From Caprella mutica (Eukaryota; Arthropoda; Malacostraca; Amphipoda; Caprellidae), in assembly GCA_947561585.1 (NCBI GenBank), contig CANNZV010000115.1, positions 372,001-436,000 of the forward strand: DNA of 64,000 nucleotides, written 5' to 3'. This document shows, piece after piece, positions 43,534-55,537 of this stretch. How positions within the stretch are numbered: position 1 is the stretch's first letter; each line of letters starts with the position of its first letter. Below the pieces are notes generated by a model that was not told the DNA's origin, ran no database searches, and was given only the letters and a program-made list of their open reading frames with translations. The translations under genes were made by a program, and so were the position numbers.

Positions 43534-43873
43534 TGTTGAAATTTTAGTTAAATGTATTACACACTCGTTATATATTTAATGTTAACTTCCTGTTAGACTA
43601 GCTCAGCTATATTAAATTACCTATTGTTTCAATAACTATGTATTACTTTTAATGAGAAACGGACATAAGGTCTAAAGTCGATCACACTTCCGTCGAGGGT
43701 TAAATACCCTGTCTTGTAGTTTCTGAAGTCAGTCTGTCTTTAACATTACTCAGAGAGAGATATGATTCACTCATCTCTCTATATAGACTTCTAATTGTAT
43801 AACATATTTACTCTTTAAATAAACTCTATGTCTTAACGTTGTTAACCCACTGTTATTTAACCTAATTCTAACA
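43534..43873 (+). repeat. Copia 3' LTR
   Basis: 340 bp, same as the 5' LTR on direct comparison, followed by the GACTC duplication at 43874-43878. Confidence 0.95.
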
Positions 43874-44011
43874 GACTCCTCACATACATACATAACTCCA
43901 TCACCTTCACACACCAGAAAACACCACCCCACATAAACACACAGAAAACAGAATTAAAAACAATTAAAATACACCTAACCAAATCCAAACACGGTCACAT
44001 TGCTAACTCAC
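43874..44011 (+). mobile_element. A+C-rich LINE, second piece (endonuclease continued)
   Basis: After the GACTC duplication the frame LLTYIHNSITFTH and a KTELKTIKIHL segment continues the endonuclease started before the copia element. It ends where the BEL LTR begins at 44012. Confidence 0.8.
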
Positions 44012-44603
44012 TGATTGTTCGTTTATAGATGAATATTGATTAATATTAGTACAGAATCTCGGGGCTGTGTGGAGCATTAGTGGGGGAAAGCGTTTATACT
44101 TGGTAAGTAGAATAGTATAGCCAGGTAGGGTGATTATATCATATTCGTTAGTCTAAGCTTGCTCTTCTAATTTAATATTGTGGAGGGTGTAAATTGTTAC
44201 CTGTGCTCTATTTGCGGTCACAATTCTGGGGTACTATGTACTTCTATAAATGTCATTCCTATATAATCATCAAGTCTAAATAAATTTTCCTATTTCCTAT
44301 GTAATCATTAAGTCTAAATAGATTTAAATACCTACTGATTCACTAAGGAGAAATGTGCGCTGTATAGATTTATTTTAATCCTTGTCAAGTTTTAGCATTC
44401 CAACTTAAGATGTTTATAGAGTTTAACTTTTTTTATTTTATTTTGCAGCACCACATGATCTGCAACTTGTAAAAGTCAGGAATACAGTGCGCTTCAAGAT
44501 ATCGTTGTGTTTTTCTTTGCCACCAAAACCCCTATCTCCCAGAAGTCAAACTTCGCCCCGAGCTTGCAGTTAACAGTGCAAGTAGTCGTTCTACCTAACT
44601 TCA
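44012..44603 (+). repeat. BEL 5' LTR
   Basis: Begins TGATTGTTCG. Similarity to the 3' LTR is clear up to 44575; the 3' copy then departs. TTCA at 44603 followed by TGGGGTTGTCGG at 44605 suggests that the true LTR end and primer site are here and that the 3' LTR is missing its last 28 bp or so. The alternative end is 44575. Confidence 0.7.
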
Positions 44604-44604
44604 G

Positions 44605-44619
44605 TGGGGTTGTCGGTTG
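44605..44619 (+). promoter_or_regulatory. Candidate BEL primer binding site
   Basis: TGGGGTTGTCGGTTG follows the proposed LTR end by one base and starts with the TGG expected for pairing with a tRNA CCA end. The tRNA was not assigned. Confidence 0.45.
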
Positions 44620-44624
44620 TTTAT

Positions 44625-45145
44625 AATTGAATCGCCTCTGCCTATGATCTGAATCGCCCCTGCCTATGATTTGAATTGCCCCTACCTACGATCTAAATCG
44701 CCCCTGCCTACGATTTGAATCGCCCCTGCCTACGATTTGAATTGCCCCTACCTACGATTTGAATCGCCCCTGCCTACGATTTGAATCGCCCCTGCCTACG
44801 ATTTGAATCGCCCCTGCCGACGATCTGAATCCCCCCTGCCTACGATTTGAATCGCCCCTGCCTACGATTTGAATCGCCCCTGCCTACGATTTGAATCGCC
44901 CCTGCCTACGATTTAAGTTGCCACTGCCAACGATTTAAGTTGCCACTGCCTACGATTTGAATCGCCACTGCCTACGATTTGAATCGCCACTGGCTACGAT
45001 TTGAATCGCCACTGGCTACGATTTGAATCGCCACTGGCTACGATTTGAATCGCCACTGGCTACGATTTGAATCGCCCCCTGCCTACGATTTGAATTACCC
45101 CCGCCTACGATTGCATCCTATCTACGATTTGAGTCGCCCTCTCTT
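44625..45145 (+). repeat. 22-bp tandem array in the BEL leader
   Basis: About 23 copies of a 22-bp unit containing GATTTGAATCGCCCCTGCCT, with variants CCACTGGC and CCACTGCC. It lies between the primer region and gag, the same relative place as the dimeric repeat in the gypsy-type element. Confidence 0.95.
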
Positions 45146-45429
45146 TACTGTTGCGTCAGGAGTGTTCTCGGGTGAACTGTCTTATTCATTATCCTGGGAG
45201 GCCGGATCCTGCTGCTTCTGCACTACAAAATAGATGAATACCCCTTTTTGTGACTGATTAAGTTGTGGCACAGTTTAAGTTCATTCAATTGCACCCCTCC
45301 ATGGTTTATCTTAATTGAGATTTCATATTTGTGTGTAGGACTTAGTGATCTCATTTCGTTTAAGTTGATAGGCATAGGTTGCCTTTGAATTTTGGAAGAC
45401 TTTATTGCTATTTAGTTTACGGGATCAAT
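45146..45429 (+). other. Rest of BEL leader
   Basis: Unremarkable leader sequence up to the gag ATG at 45430. Confidence 0.5.
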
Positions 45430-46446
45430 ATGGAAAAGTTGACTATTCTTGGATTGAAGAGGGTGCTAGATTATTTAGGTGAGGCAACCTCTGGCGGTAA
45501 GAATGATTTACTGTGCCGATTGCACGAATCTCTCTCGAATAGAGATACTACTTGGGAGGAGGAGATGACTGCGAGTGGTGTAGGTGCGAGTGGTGGTGTA
45601 GGTGCAAGTGGTTCTCACTGGAATGATCAGGGTCGTAGCCGAATATTCATGGGGGAAGCGAGACGCATGGATTGCGGAAGCCTAGTGTATTCCGTCGGAC
45701 CAGAGGACAGCATATCTCAAGTTGAATGTTTGAGAGCTGATGTGGGTGGTTTAACTAGTAAGAGGAGAATTCGTGGGAGAACTCGCTCCAGTGTATCGCG
45801 AGCAGCTGGAGTTTGTTCTATTATGAGTGGTACCTCCGCCGTGGAACGTGCTCGAGAAATCGCTGTAGAGCGAGCTAAGGAAGAAGTGCGCATTGCTAAC
45901 TTTGAACACATTGACTCGATAAGGAGAGAGAATGAGCGAAAACTCTTAGAAAATGAAAAATCGCGGATTGATGACGAGATGCGTCGGAGAACGGAGCAAA
46001 TGGAAATGGAGGCACATATAGAGAGGCTAAAGAGGGAAGGTGAGCAGAGGGCTCGGTTAGCAGAGGAAAACATGTGGAATAAATATGCGATGATGGATTC
46101 AGGAGCCTCACAAAATGGAGGTTTACGGCTTGAAGGGGTTATCGGAGTCGGGACTTCTGAAATAAAGAATTCAATTGATGTACCACGTAATAAAACTGTA
46201 GTACTCAACTCCCTTGGGAGATTGGTACCTGAACCTGTTGCTCACGATAGAGAAATTAATAGCGAGTGCTGTAGCCAGGATAGGAATGCTACTCTTCCCA
46301 ACGACTCTCAGCTGATTCATGAATTAACTGCAAGCAACCTAAGGATGTGCATGCCTAAACGTGAGATTCAGATGTTTGGAGGCGAACCAGAGAAGTACAT
46401 CACGTTCAAACAATCCATGGGATCCATTCTTAGGTCTAAAACGTAA
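45430..46446 (+). pseudogene. BEL gag, N-terminal part with SAP-like motif
   Basis: Start taken at ATG 45430 rather than the in-frame start at 45379, since MEKLTILGLKRVLDYLG and the following SGGKNDLLCRL form a SAP-like helix-extension-helix at the very N-terminus. A Gly/Ser linker, an Arg-rich patch and a long Glu/Arg-rich coiled coil (residues about 145-215) follow. The frame enters the DUF1759-type capsid region (MFGGEPEKYITFKQS) and stops at TAA 46444-46446, where the same frame continues in recognisable Gag text to about 46620. The stop is a mutation, not the natural end. In living relatives this protein forms the particle shell. Confidence 0.8.
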
Positions 46447-48247
46447 GATGCCAGTGAGAAACTTGATTATCTATACCAGTATACGAAGGGAGAGCCAAGA
46501 GAACTAGTTCATGCTGCACTATACATGAATTCTGAGAAAGGATTCAAAGAAACTATGAAATGTTTTGATCAGAAATATGGAGCCCCTGAACTTGTGGCTG
46601 CGGCTTACATGGAAAGACTATTTGCTACAGGTGGAAGGACTAAAGTCCTATGCCATTACCCTCAGGCTAACAAAGAACGTTGTCGCTCAAATTCCTTACG
46701 GCAAAACTGAGCTTGAGCATCCAAAGACCATACGTTCTCTTGTGTCAAAACTTCCTTATACTATGCAGGAGATTTGGAGGGCAATTGTGCATAGGAAGAG
46801 GAAAGAAAACGGAGAATCTGTTACATACGAAGACCTGATGGATTTTGTGGATGAAGATGTTCGTGTGGCTTCAGATCCAGTCTTTGGCAAGGTTGCAATG
46901 GAGAATGAAATGCTCAGCAAAAATACTGGTACCTTTGGAGCTCATCCAAAGATAAGAGCAATCGTGAACGCAGTTACATATGAGGATCCCAAAATTAAAG
47001 AAGCCAGTCCGATGGTCTTGTCCACGCGAGGAACTGGGAAATCTGTGAAATCAGAAAGGCTAGAACCGCTTCTTCAGTGTGCGCTGTGTGAGGGGTCGCA
47101 TACCATTGACTCTTGCCATGAATTTCAGAGATTGGGTGTTGAACAGCGTATGAGCTGTGCTAAAAACGAAAAACTCTGCTTTCTGTGTTTAAATGAAGGT
47201 CACATGGCTAGAAACTGTACGGATCCGCGGGTTTGCACAAAGTGTGGAAGGTGGCATCATGTTTTGCTGCATGGGAATCAAAGACTTGCGGCATCGATAT
47301 TTGGGAGAGAACGGGACTTTCATGATAAGCAATTAGGGGCTCTTGGTCTTGCTAATGGGGAGTTAAATTCACAAGGAAAACCGTACTACTTTGCTGCAAG
47401 TGGAGAAGCTCAACGTAACTCTCAACGCCCCCAAAAGAATCAATATAGTGGAGCAAACTCTGGAGCTACTGTTGGGGGAGTATCAGCGAAGGGTGAGTTA
47501 GTCATGGGAAGCGTCTCTGTTTTGCCTGTCATCGTGAAGGGACGCGACTCCGTAGAGGGACGTACTTCGGCCTTTCTTGATAGTGGTTGTGCAGTTTCTT
47601 TCTGTTCCCGTGGATTGATCGAAAAACTAAAGCTGAACGTGCATCGACTACCAGAGGTCCAATTATGCACGGAAACGGTGCACTCGCAGAGAAACAGAAA
47701 GTTAAGACTTATCACTGGACTGCTCTTGAGGGGTGAGCACGAGAGCACTTGGGTGACGCTCCCACCAGTTTACTTGTTGGATAGGATACCAGTAGGGAAG
47801 GAAGATGCCATGGATGCAGAGGTGATCGGGAGATGGGATCATCTTTCAGACCTGCAGAGAGGGAATATTACAGAAGTGGAACTGATGCTTGGGACAAATG
47901 CGCTGGAAGCGTTAGAGCCTTTAGAGATCCGAGCCTCTCCGACCGAAGGTAGTCCTTACGCTATAAGGACTAGGTTGGGATGGACGGTACATGGCCTTTT
48001 TGGGAAACAAGGTATGAAGTCTGTTCCCGTTCATAGGGTGCGTTGTCATGAAGGCGAGGTACGGAAACTGATAGAGAACGCCTTCTCGAAAGGCTTCGAA
48101 GGTTTGGACGATGATAAGAATGGACTCTCCGTTGAGGACGAAAAGTGGATACAAATCGTGGAGGGTGGTTGTAAAAGGGTTAAAAGCCGTTACGAAATTC
48201 CTTTACCTCTACGCAGAGAGCGGACAGGGGGATCAAACGGCAGATGA
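46447..48247 (+). pseudogene. BEL gag C-terminus, zinc fingers and protease
   Basis: Gag text continues after the TAA, then shifts frame near 46605-46640 and runs open to TGA 48245-48247. It contains the end of the capsid region (SLVSKLPYTMQEIWR), Cys/His motifs (CALCEGSHTIDSC; CFLCLNEGHMARNC; CTKCGRWHH) and the aspartic protease (SAFLDSGCAVSFCSRGL, catalytic Asp in LDSG). The last 150 residues lead into the RT. The TGA falls in the linker before RT. Confidence 0.85.
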
Positions 48248-49303
48248 GTCGCTCTAAGTCGCGCCCTTGGTCTTCTGAGAAAATTAATGGGTAATCCAGA
48301 AGAAAGAAAAGCGTATGAAGATTGCATAAATATTATGTTGGAGAACAACTATGCGGAGAAGGTTCATGCAGGATCATGCAGATGGTACCTCCCGCACTTC
48401 GGAGTGACTCATTCTGCGAAACCTGGGAAAATCAGAGTAGTTTTTGATTGTGCAGCAAAAGCTCACGGCAAATCCTTAAACGATATGTTGCTAACCGGAC
48501 CCGATCTTGCAACCCTAATGATGGATGTGCTACTAAGATTCCGGCAGGGTGAAGTGGCATTCATAGCGGACATAGAAGCAATGTTCCACCAAATATCAGT
48601 GCCTGTTGAACAGAGGGACTACCTCAGGTTCTTTTGGTGGGACGGAGGAGTGATCTCGAGACGTCTCACGGAGTACAGGATGGCTGTACACTTGTTCGGT
48701 GCCTGCTCATCACCGAGCATAGCTAATTACGCACTTAAGAGGGTGGCAGATGATTGTGTATTTGATCAGGATGGAGCGATTGGCAATATCATAGAGAAGA
48801 ATTTTTATGTGGACGATTGTCTTAAGAGCAGTTATGACACAGAGAAGTTCTGTCAGAATGCAGAAGCGCTAAGATCAGTGTGTGCGGATGGTGGATTCAA
48901 TCTAACAAAGTTTGCCGGGAACTTTGAGGAATTCCAAATGCGCTTGAGGGGAGAGACTGATATAGATCAAATACAGAAATGCTTGGGTGTATCATGGCGA
49001 AAGGAGGAAGATGTTCTGAGTCTGGCTGTGCGTATTGAGGAAATTGAACCGCGAACTAAGAGGAACTTGCTGTCAACCATTGCAAAAATTTACGACCCAT
49101 TAGGAATTGTTGCTCCTACCGTGTTGAAAGGTAGATTAGTGTTCCAAAATCTGGTACGTCGTAAGGAATTTGATTGGGACACACCTCTTGGTGATGAAGA
49201 GCGCAAGAGCATCGGCAAATGGAAGGAAAGCTTGCAGAACCTCGGAAGTACTGTTGTGCCTAGAAACATATTAGGATATTCATCTAATGTATCTAACATT
49301 TAA
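48248..49303 (+). pseudogene. BEL reverse transcriptase
   Basis: In frame with the previous block after the TGA. RT motifs: KIRVVFDCAAKAHGKSLND, FIADIEAMFHQI (first catalytic Asp), FFWWDGG, and FYVDDCLKS holding the YVDD pair, followed by the BEL-specific Peptidase_A17-like segment with ATIAKIYDPLGIV-type text near 49078-49110. A TAA at 49301-49303 splits RT from RNase H; the frame goes on directly. Confidence 0.88.
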
Positions 49304-51322
49304 TTGCAAGTTTTTGGTGATGCTAGCCAGAAGGAGCACTCGGCTGTGTGTTTCACGAGGATAGAGTATGATAATGGAGTGAAAGACTGTGTTTTCGTAT
49401 GGGGACGAGTTAGGGTTAACCCTATGAAGGAAGTAACTGTCCCTAGACTAGAACTTGTAGCGGCAAGGTTAGCTGGTTCCATGTGTGCTCGATTGCAAAA
49501 TACATTGGACGTGTATTTTGATAAGATAATTTTATGGACCGATAGTATGACGGTACTTAGGTACATCCGCAACGAAAATCTTCGTTTTCACTCATTCGTG
49601 GCAAACAGAATAGCTGATATCGAAAGAGATTCCAAAGTGAGTCAATGGAGATATGTCGATTCTGAATCAAATCCAGCAGATGAGGGATCCAGGGGACGGT
49701 GTGGCGCGAAGTGGTGTCAGGGACCCGAGTTTTTGATGAGAAATGAAGAAGATTGGCCAAGTGAAAAAGGAGACATCCTAGTGGATGCGGATGTGAAGTT
49801 AGAGGTGAAACAGGAGGCCGTGGTGATGTCTGTGAAAACTTTAAACCCTGTGATGGAGTCGCTGATGGAGCGGTTCTCTTGTTGGTATAAATTGATCCGT
49901 GTAGTAGCGTGGTTTGAGAGATTCAAAACTTACCTTAAAGAAGGAAAAGAGAAAGTGCAGAGAGGTGCTTTATCAGTAGAAGAGCGTTTGCAGGCGGAGA
50001 GTAGTATAGTAGCATACGCGCAGCACTCTTGCTATGTTAGTGAGTATGAACGTTTGCGAAGGGGAGAGGGAGTGAGAAAGGAAAGTCCACTTCGTCGGTT
50101 GGGTGTGTTCATGGACGGAAAAGTGATACGGGTAGGAGGCAGGTTGCAAATGGCCGATATCCCTTCGCGAAGTAAATTCCCAATGATATTGCCTCCCGGC
50201 CATCCTGTGACCAACCTAGTAGTGCGCCACTATCATGAGAGGGTTGGACACATGGGGGTGGCAACTGTCTTGGGACAATCCCGTGAAAAGTATTGGATAG
50301 TCAGAGGTTATAGTGTAGTTAGGAGGGAATTGCTAAGATGTGTAGTGTGCAAACTCGTGCAGGGACGGGTCATTGAACAACGAATGGCTGATTTGCCGGA
50401 AGAGCGTGTTGGTGCCGGTGAACCTGCCTTCACTTATACCGGTGTAGACTGCTTTGGGCCTTTATATGTGACACGGGGAAGAGGGCGTACTCAGGTGAAA
50501 CGGTATGGTGTGCTTTTCACGTGTATGACCATCAGAGCTGTTCACTTAGAGGTGGCAGAAGATCTATCTTCTGACGCTATGTTACGAGCAATGCGACGCT
50601 TCATGGCACGTAGGGGGAGAGTAAGGCTTATACGGTCGGATAATGGCACCAATTTTGTTGGATGTCGAAAAGAACTCTTGGAATCATTAGCATGCGAGGA
50701 GGTTTTGATGAGGATGGGGGACGGTGGAACATCCTGGGAATTCAACCCACCTTATGCTTCGCATACCGGTGGTATATGGGAGAGAGTGATCCGAACAGAG
50801 CGTAGAGTTTTGGAAGCTGTTATGGGGGGAAGAAGCTACTCGGACGACTCGCTGCTTACAATATTCTGTGAGGCGGAGGCAGCAGTGAATAGCCGACCAC
50901 TTACTATAGTAGGAAGTGATACTGATTCCGACCCATTAACACTTCAGATGTTATTGAACATTGGGGGTAGCATGCCTTTGGCCGCGTCTCAGGACAGCCT
51001 ACTGATAGATAGTGTGAAGAGATGGGGCCAGGTACAAGTCGTGGCAAAAGAATTCTGGCGAAGGTGGTGCAGAGAATATCGGAGTTCACTGCAAGGAGGT
51101 TGTAAATGGAACAAAGTTCAGATGTGTGTAAGAGTGGGAGACGTCATGCTTGTGATCGACGAGAGTGAAGCAAGGTGTCATTGGCCAATAGGTAGGGTGT
51201 TGAGTGTGAATTAGAGCTCTGATGGATTGGTTAGGAGTGTTGATGTGCTTGCACGAGGGAAACGATATAAGAGGCCCATTGCCAAATTAATAATGTTGGT
51301 GGAAAACGAAGAACTCCCTTGA
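49304..51322 (+). pseudogene. BEL RNase H and integrase
   Basis: Continues the frame after the TAA. RNase H-like segment: VFGDASQKEHSAVCF, PRLELVAARLAG, WTDSMTVLRYI, then SNPADEGSRG. Integrase: zinc site (HYHERVGHMG...C-x2-C), core Asp (YTGVDCFGPL), Asp (IRSDNGTNF) and Glu (GIWERVIR). The C-terminal DUF5641-like domain starts at about 51023 (WGQVQVV). A TAG at 51212-51214 interrupts that domain; readable text (SSDGLVRSVDVLARGKRY) continues to a natural-looking TGA at 51320-51322. Confidence 0.88.
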
Positions 51323-51877
51323 GTGTAATAACAAGGGGAGCCTTTCGTAGTATATTGAAAGAAATTTGTATTTGTTGCAGAGTGTGTGGTGTCCGTTATT
51401 CTGAATGTCTTGAGGTGTCTGAAGGCATGTCTTAGAGTGTTTCTGTATTTCATGATATTTCGAATTATTTTATCCCTGTCATATATTAAATGCAGTAAAG
51501 AACGTTACCGGGGAGGGACCGAGAATCTATCGTGTGTCAGTAGTTGGGGTATTGGGATGCTCATTTTATGGCAACCGCCGGTATTGAAAGAGCGTGTAAT
51601 AGTGAAAAAGAGTTTCAGGATGAGGGACTGTTGAATGCATGTCAAGCATTCAATATATGCATCTCGTTGACTGAATTTTGGTGGTGCTGGCATGTAGAGG
51701 GCGCTCTCTGCTCACATTGGTCAGCATTTTTTGGTTACAAAAGATTTTACTCTTTATCGTTTGCCAGACGGTTGCGCATTTCAGTTGTTATATGTACATC
51801 GTGCGTTAGGGTTGGAGGTGTCATTACTGGGAAGTGAGGAGTGCCTGTTTTGAAAGTTTGCAAGTGGCAGTAATTGT
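51323..51877 (+). other. BEL region between pol and the satellite array
   Basis: 555 bp with no recognisable domain; frames of 60-100 codons overlap one another and have no family signature. No env-like features were seen. Confidence 0.5.
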
Positions 51878-54800
51878 TTTCGCGTGAGTCTGTTTGTTTT
51901 CGCGTGAGTCTGTTTGTTTTCGCGTGAGTCTGTTTGTTTCCGCGTGAGTCTGTTTGTTTCCGCGTGAGTCTGTTTGTTTTCGCGTGAGTCTGTTTGTTTT
52001 CGCGTGAGTCTGTTTGTTTTTGCGTGAGTCTGTTTGTTTTCGCGTGAGTCTGTTTGTTTTCGCGTGAGTCTGTTTGTTTTCGCGTGAGTCTGTTTGTTTC
52101 CGCGTGAGTTTGTTTGCTTCCGTGTGAGTCTGTTTGCTTCCGCGTGAGTCTGTTTGTTTCCGCGTGAGTCTGTTTGTTTCCGCGTGAGTCTGTTTGTTTC
52201 CGCGTGAGTCTGTTTGTTTCCGCGTGAGTCTGTTTTTAGTCTGTGTCTGTTTTTAGTCTGTGTCTGTTTGTTTCTTCGTGAGTCTGTTTGTTTCTTCGTG
52301 AGTCTGTTTGTTTCCGCGTGAGTCTGTTTGTTTCCGCGTGAGTCTGTTTGTTTTCGCGTGAGTCTGTTTGTTTTCGCGTGAGTCTGTTTGTTTTTGCGTG
52401 AGTCTGTTTGCTTTCGCGTGAGTCTGTTTGTTTTCGCGTGAGTCTGTTTGTTTTCGCGTGAGTCTGTTTGTTTCCGCGTGAGTCTGTTTGCTTCCGTGTG
52501 AGTCTGTTTGCTTCCGCGTGAGTCTGTTTGTTTCCGCGTGAGTCTGTTTGTTTCCGCGTGAGTCTGTTTGTTTCCGCGTGAGTCTGTTTGTTTCCGCGTG
52601 AGTCTGTTTGTTTCCGCGTGAGTCTGTTTGTTTCCGAGTGAGTCTGTTTGTTTCCGCGTGCGTCTGTTTGTTTCCGCGTGAGTCTGTTTGTTTCCGCGTG
52701 AGTCTGTTTTTAAACTGTGTCTGTTTTTAGTCTGTGTCTGTTTGTTTCTTCGTGAGTCTGTTTGTTTCTTCGTGAGTCTGTTTGTTTCCGCGTGAGTCTG
52801 TTTGTTTCCGCGTGAATCTGTTTGTTTCCGCGTGAGTCTGTTTGTTTCCGCGTGAGTCTGTTTGTTTCCGCGTGAGTCTGTTTGTTTCCGCGTGAGTCTG
52901 TTTGTTTCCGCGTGAGTCTGTTTGTTTCCGCGTGAGTCTGTTTGTTTCTGCGTGAGTCTGTTTGTTTCCACGTGAGTCTGTTTGTTTCCGCGTGAGTCTG
53001 TTTGTTTCCGCGTGAGTCTGTTTGTTTCCGCGTGAGTCTGTTTGTTTCCGCGTGAGTCTGTTTGTTTTCGCGTGAGTCTGTTTGTTTTCGCGTGAGTCTG
53101 TTTGTTTTCGCGTGAGTCTGTTTGTTTTCGCGTGAGTCTGTTTGTTTTCGCGTGAGTCTGTTTGTTTTCGCGTGAGTCTGTTTGTTTTCGCGTGAGTCTG
53201 TTTGTTTCCGCGTGAGTCTGTTTGTTTCCGCGTGAGTCTGTTTGTTTCCGCGTGAGTCTGTTTGTTTTCGCGTGAGTCTGTTTGTTTTCGCGTGAGTCTG
53301 TTTGTTTTCGCGTGAGTCTGTTTGTTTTCGCGTGAGTCTGTTTGTTTTCGCGTGAGTCTGTTTGTTTTCGCGTGAGTCTGTTTGTTTTCGCGTGAGTCTG
53401 TTTGTTTTCGCGTGAGTCTGTTTGTTTTCGCGTGAGTCTGTTTGTTTCCGCGTGAGTCTGTTTGTTTCCGCGTGAGTCTGTTTGTTTCCGCGTGAGTCTG
53501 TTTGTTTTCGCGTGAGTCTGTTTGTTTCCGCGTGAGTCTGTTTGTTTCCGCGTGAGTCTGTTTGTTTCCGCGTGAGTCTGTTTGTTTCCGCGTGAGTCTG
53601 TTTGTTTCCGCGTGAGTCTGTTTGTTTCCGCGTGAGTCTGTTTTTAGTCTGTGTCTGTTTTTAGTCTGTGTCTGTTTGTTTCCTCGTGAGTCTGTTTGTT
53701 TCCGCGTGAGTCTGTTTGTTTCCGCGTGAGTCTGTTTGTTTCCGCGTGAGTCTGTTTGTTTCCGCGTGAGTCTGTTTGTTTCCGCGTGAGTCTGTTTGTT
53801 TCCGCGTGAGTCTGTTTGTTTCCGCGTGAGTCTGTTTGTTTCCGCGTGAGTCTGTTTGTTTCTGCGTGAGTCTGTTTGTTTCCACGTGAGTCTGTTTGTT
53901 TCCGCGTGAGTCTGTTTGTTTTCGCGTGAGTCTGTTTGTTTCCGCGTGAGTCTGTTTGTTTCCGCGTGAGTCTGTTTGTTTCCGCGTGAGTCTGTTTGTT
54001 TTCGCGTGAGTCTGTTTGTTTTCGCGTGAGTCTGTTTGTTTTCGCGTGAGTCTGTTTGTTTTCGCGTGAGTCTGTTTGTTTTCGCGTGAGTCTGTTTGTT
54101 TTCGCGTGAGTCTGTTTGTTTTCGCGTGAGTCTGTTTGTTTTCGCGTGAGTCTGTTTGTTTTCGCGTGAGTCTGTTTGTTTTCGCGTGAGTCTGTTTGTT
54201 TTCGCGTGAGTCTGTTTGTTTTCGCGTGAGTCTGTTTGTTTTCGCGTGAGTCTGTTTGTTTTCGCGTGAGTCTGTTTGTTTTCGCGTGAGTCTGTTTGTT
54301 TCCGCGTGAGTCTGTTTGTTTCCGCGTGAGTCTGTTTGTTTCCGCGTGAGTCTGTTTGTTTTCGCGTGAGTCTGTTTGTTTCCGCGTGAGTCTGTTTGTT
54401 TCCGCGTGAGTCTGTTTGTTTCCGCGTGAGTCTGTTTGTTTCCGCGTGAGTCTGTTTGTTTCCGCGTGAGTCTGTTTGTTTCCGCGTGAGTCTGTTTTTA
54501 GTCTGTGTCTGTTTTTAGTCTGTGTCTGTTTGTTTCCTCGTGAGTCTGTTTGTTTCCGCGTGAGTCTGTTTGTTTCCGCGTGAGTCTGTTTGTTTCCGCG
54601 TGAGTCTGTTTGTTTCCGCGTGAGTCTGTTTGTTTCCGCGTGAGTCTGTTTGTTTCTGCGTGAGTCTGTTTGTTTCCGCGTGAGTCTGTTTGTTTCCGCG
54701 TGAGTCTGTTTGTTTCCGCGTGAGTCTGTTTGTTTCCGCGTGAGTCTGTTTGTTTTCGCGTGAGTCTGTTTGTTTTCGCGTGAGTCTGTTTGTTTTCGCG

Positions 54801-54912
54801 TGAGTCTGTTTGTTTTCGCGTGAGTCTGTTTGTTTTCGCGTGAGTCTGTTTGTTTTCGCGTGAGTCTGTTTGTTTTCACGTGAGTCTGTTTGTTTTCACG
54901 TGAGTCTGTTTG
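51878..54912. repeat. 20-bp satellite inside the BEL element
   Basis: About 150 copies of TTTGTTTCCGCGTGAGTCTG; TTTTCGCG is a frequent variant and CTTCCGTG, TTTCTTCG rarer ones. Paired 17-bp units (TTTTTAGTCTGTGTCTG) interrupt it near 52231, 52705, 53641 and 54494. The 53641-54494 spacing of about 854 bp and similar variant order show a higher-order repeat. Since the unit has no stop in any minus-strand frame, reading frames of about 400 codons arise by chance. Confidence 0.97.
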
Positions 54913-55033
54913 TTTTTGGTCTGTGTCTGTTTGGTCTGTGTCTGTTTTTGGTCTGTGTCTGTTTTTGGTCTGTGTCTGTCTTTGGTCTGTGTCTGTCTTT
55001 GGTCTGGGTCTGTCTTTGGTCTGTGTCTGTCTT
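54913..55033. repeat. 17-bp repeat block at the array edge
   Basis: Seven or so copies of TTTTTGGTCTGTGTCTG and close variants, continuous with the 20-bp array and similar to its 17-bp interruptions. Confidence 0.9.
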
Positions 55034-55087
55034 TGGTTTTTGAGCGAATTTATCTTTTATATATTCCAGATACATTAGAGTACTAAC

Positions 55088-55537
55088 TGATTGTTCGTTT
55101 ATAGATAATTATTGATTAATATTAGTACAGAATCTCGGGGCTGTGTGGAGCATTAGTGGGGGAAAGCGTTTATACTTGGTAAGTAGAATAGTATAGCCGG
55201 GTAGGGTGATTATATCATATTCGTTAGTCTAAGCTTGCTCTTCTAATTTAATATTGTGGAGGGTGTAAATTGTTACCTGTGCTCTATTTGCGGTCACAAT
55301 TCTGGGGTACTATTTATTTCTATAAATGTCATTCCTATATAATCATCAAGTCTAAATAAATTTTCCTATTTCCTATATAATCATTAAGTCTAAATAGATT
55401 TAAATACCTACTGATTTACTTCTATAAATGGGTACTATTCATTTCTATAAATGTCATTCCTATATAATCATAAAGTCTAAATAAATTTTCCTATTTCCTA
55501 TATAATCATTAAGTCTAAATAGATTTAAATACCTACT
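55088..55537 (+). repeat. BEL 3' LTR, first part
   Basis: Matches 44012 onward with a few substitutions. It contains an extra tandem copy (about 115 bp) of the CTATAAATGTCATTCC...ACCTACT segment that the 5' LTR has once. It is cut at 55537 by the CR1-like LINE; the last 36 nt are the target duplication. Confidence 0.9.

Larger units (their letters stand above)
27292..43873 (+). mobile_element. Ty1/copia retrotransposon, split by a gypsy element
   Basis: Identical-looking 340-bp LTRs at 27292-27631 and 43534-43873, both TG...CA, flanked by the TSD GACTC (27287-27291 and 43874-43878). Without the insertion (30187-41482, including one duplicated AAGCT) it would be about 5.29 kb, normal for copia. 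It contains a primer site, a duplicated leader, a gag-pro-int-RT-RH frame and a polypurine tract. It lies inside the endonuclease region of the A+C-rich LINE, whose frame continues across the target duplication. Identical LTRs mean a recent insertion. Confidence 0.97.

Noticed and set aside
51386..51837. Short + strand frames after BEL pol as a possible env
   Set aside because: No signal peptide, transmembrane segment or family motif, and the frames overlap one another.
51781..54879. Two minus-strand frames of about 400 codons (Thr/Arg/Lys/Gln repeats)
   Set aside because: The 20-bp unit has no stop in any minus-strand frame, so long frames are inevitable; they are broken only at the 17-bp interruptions.
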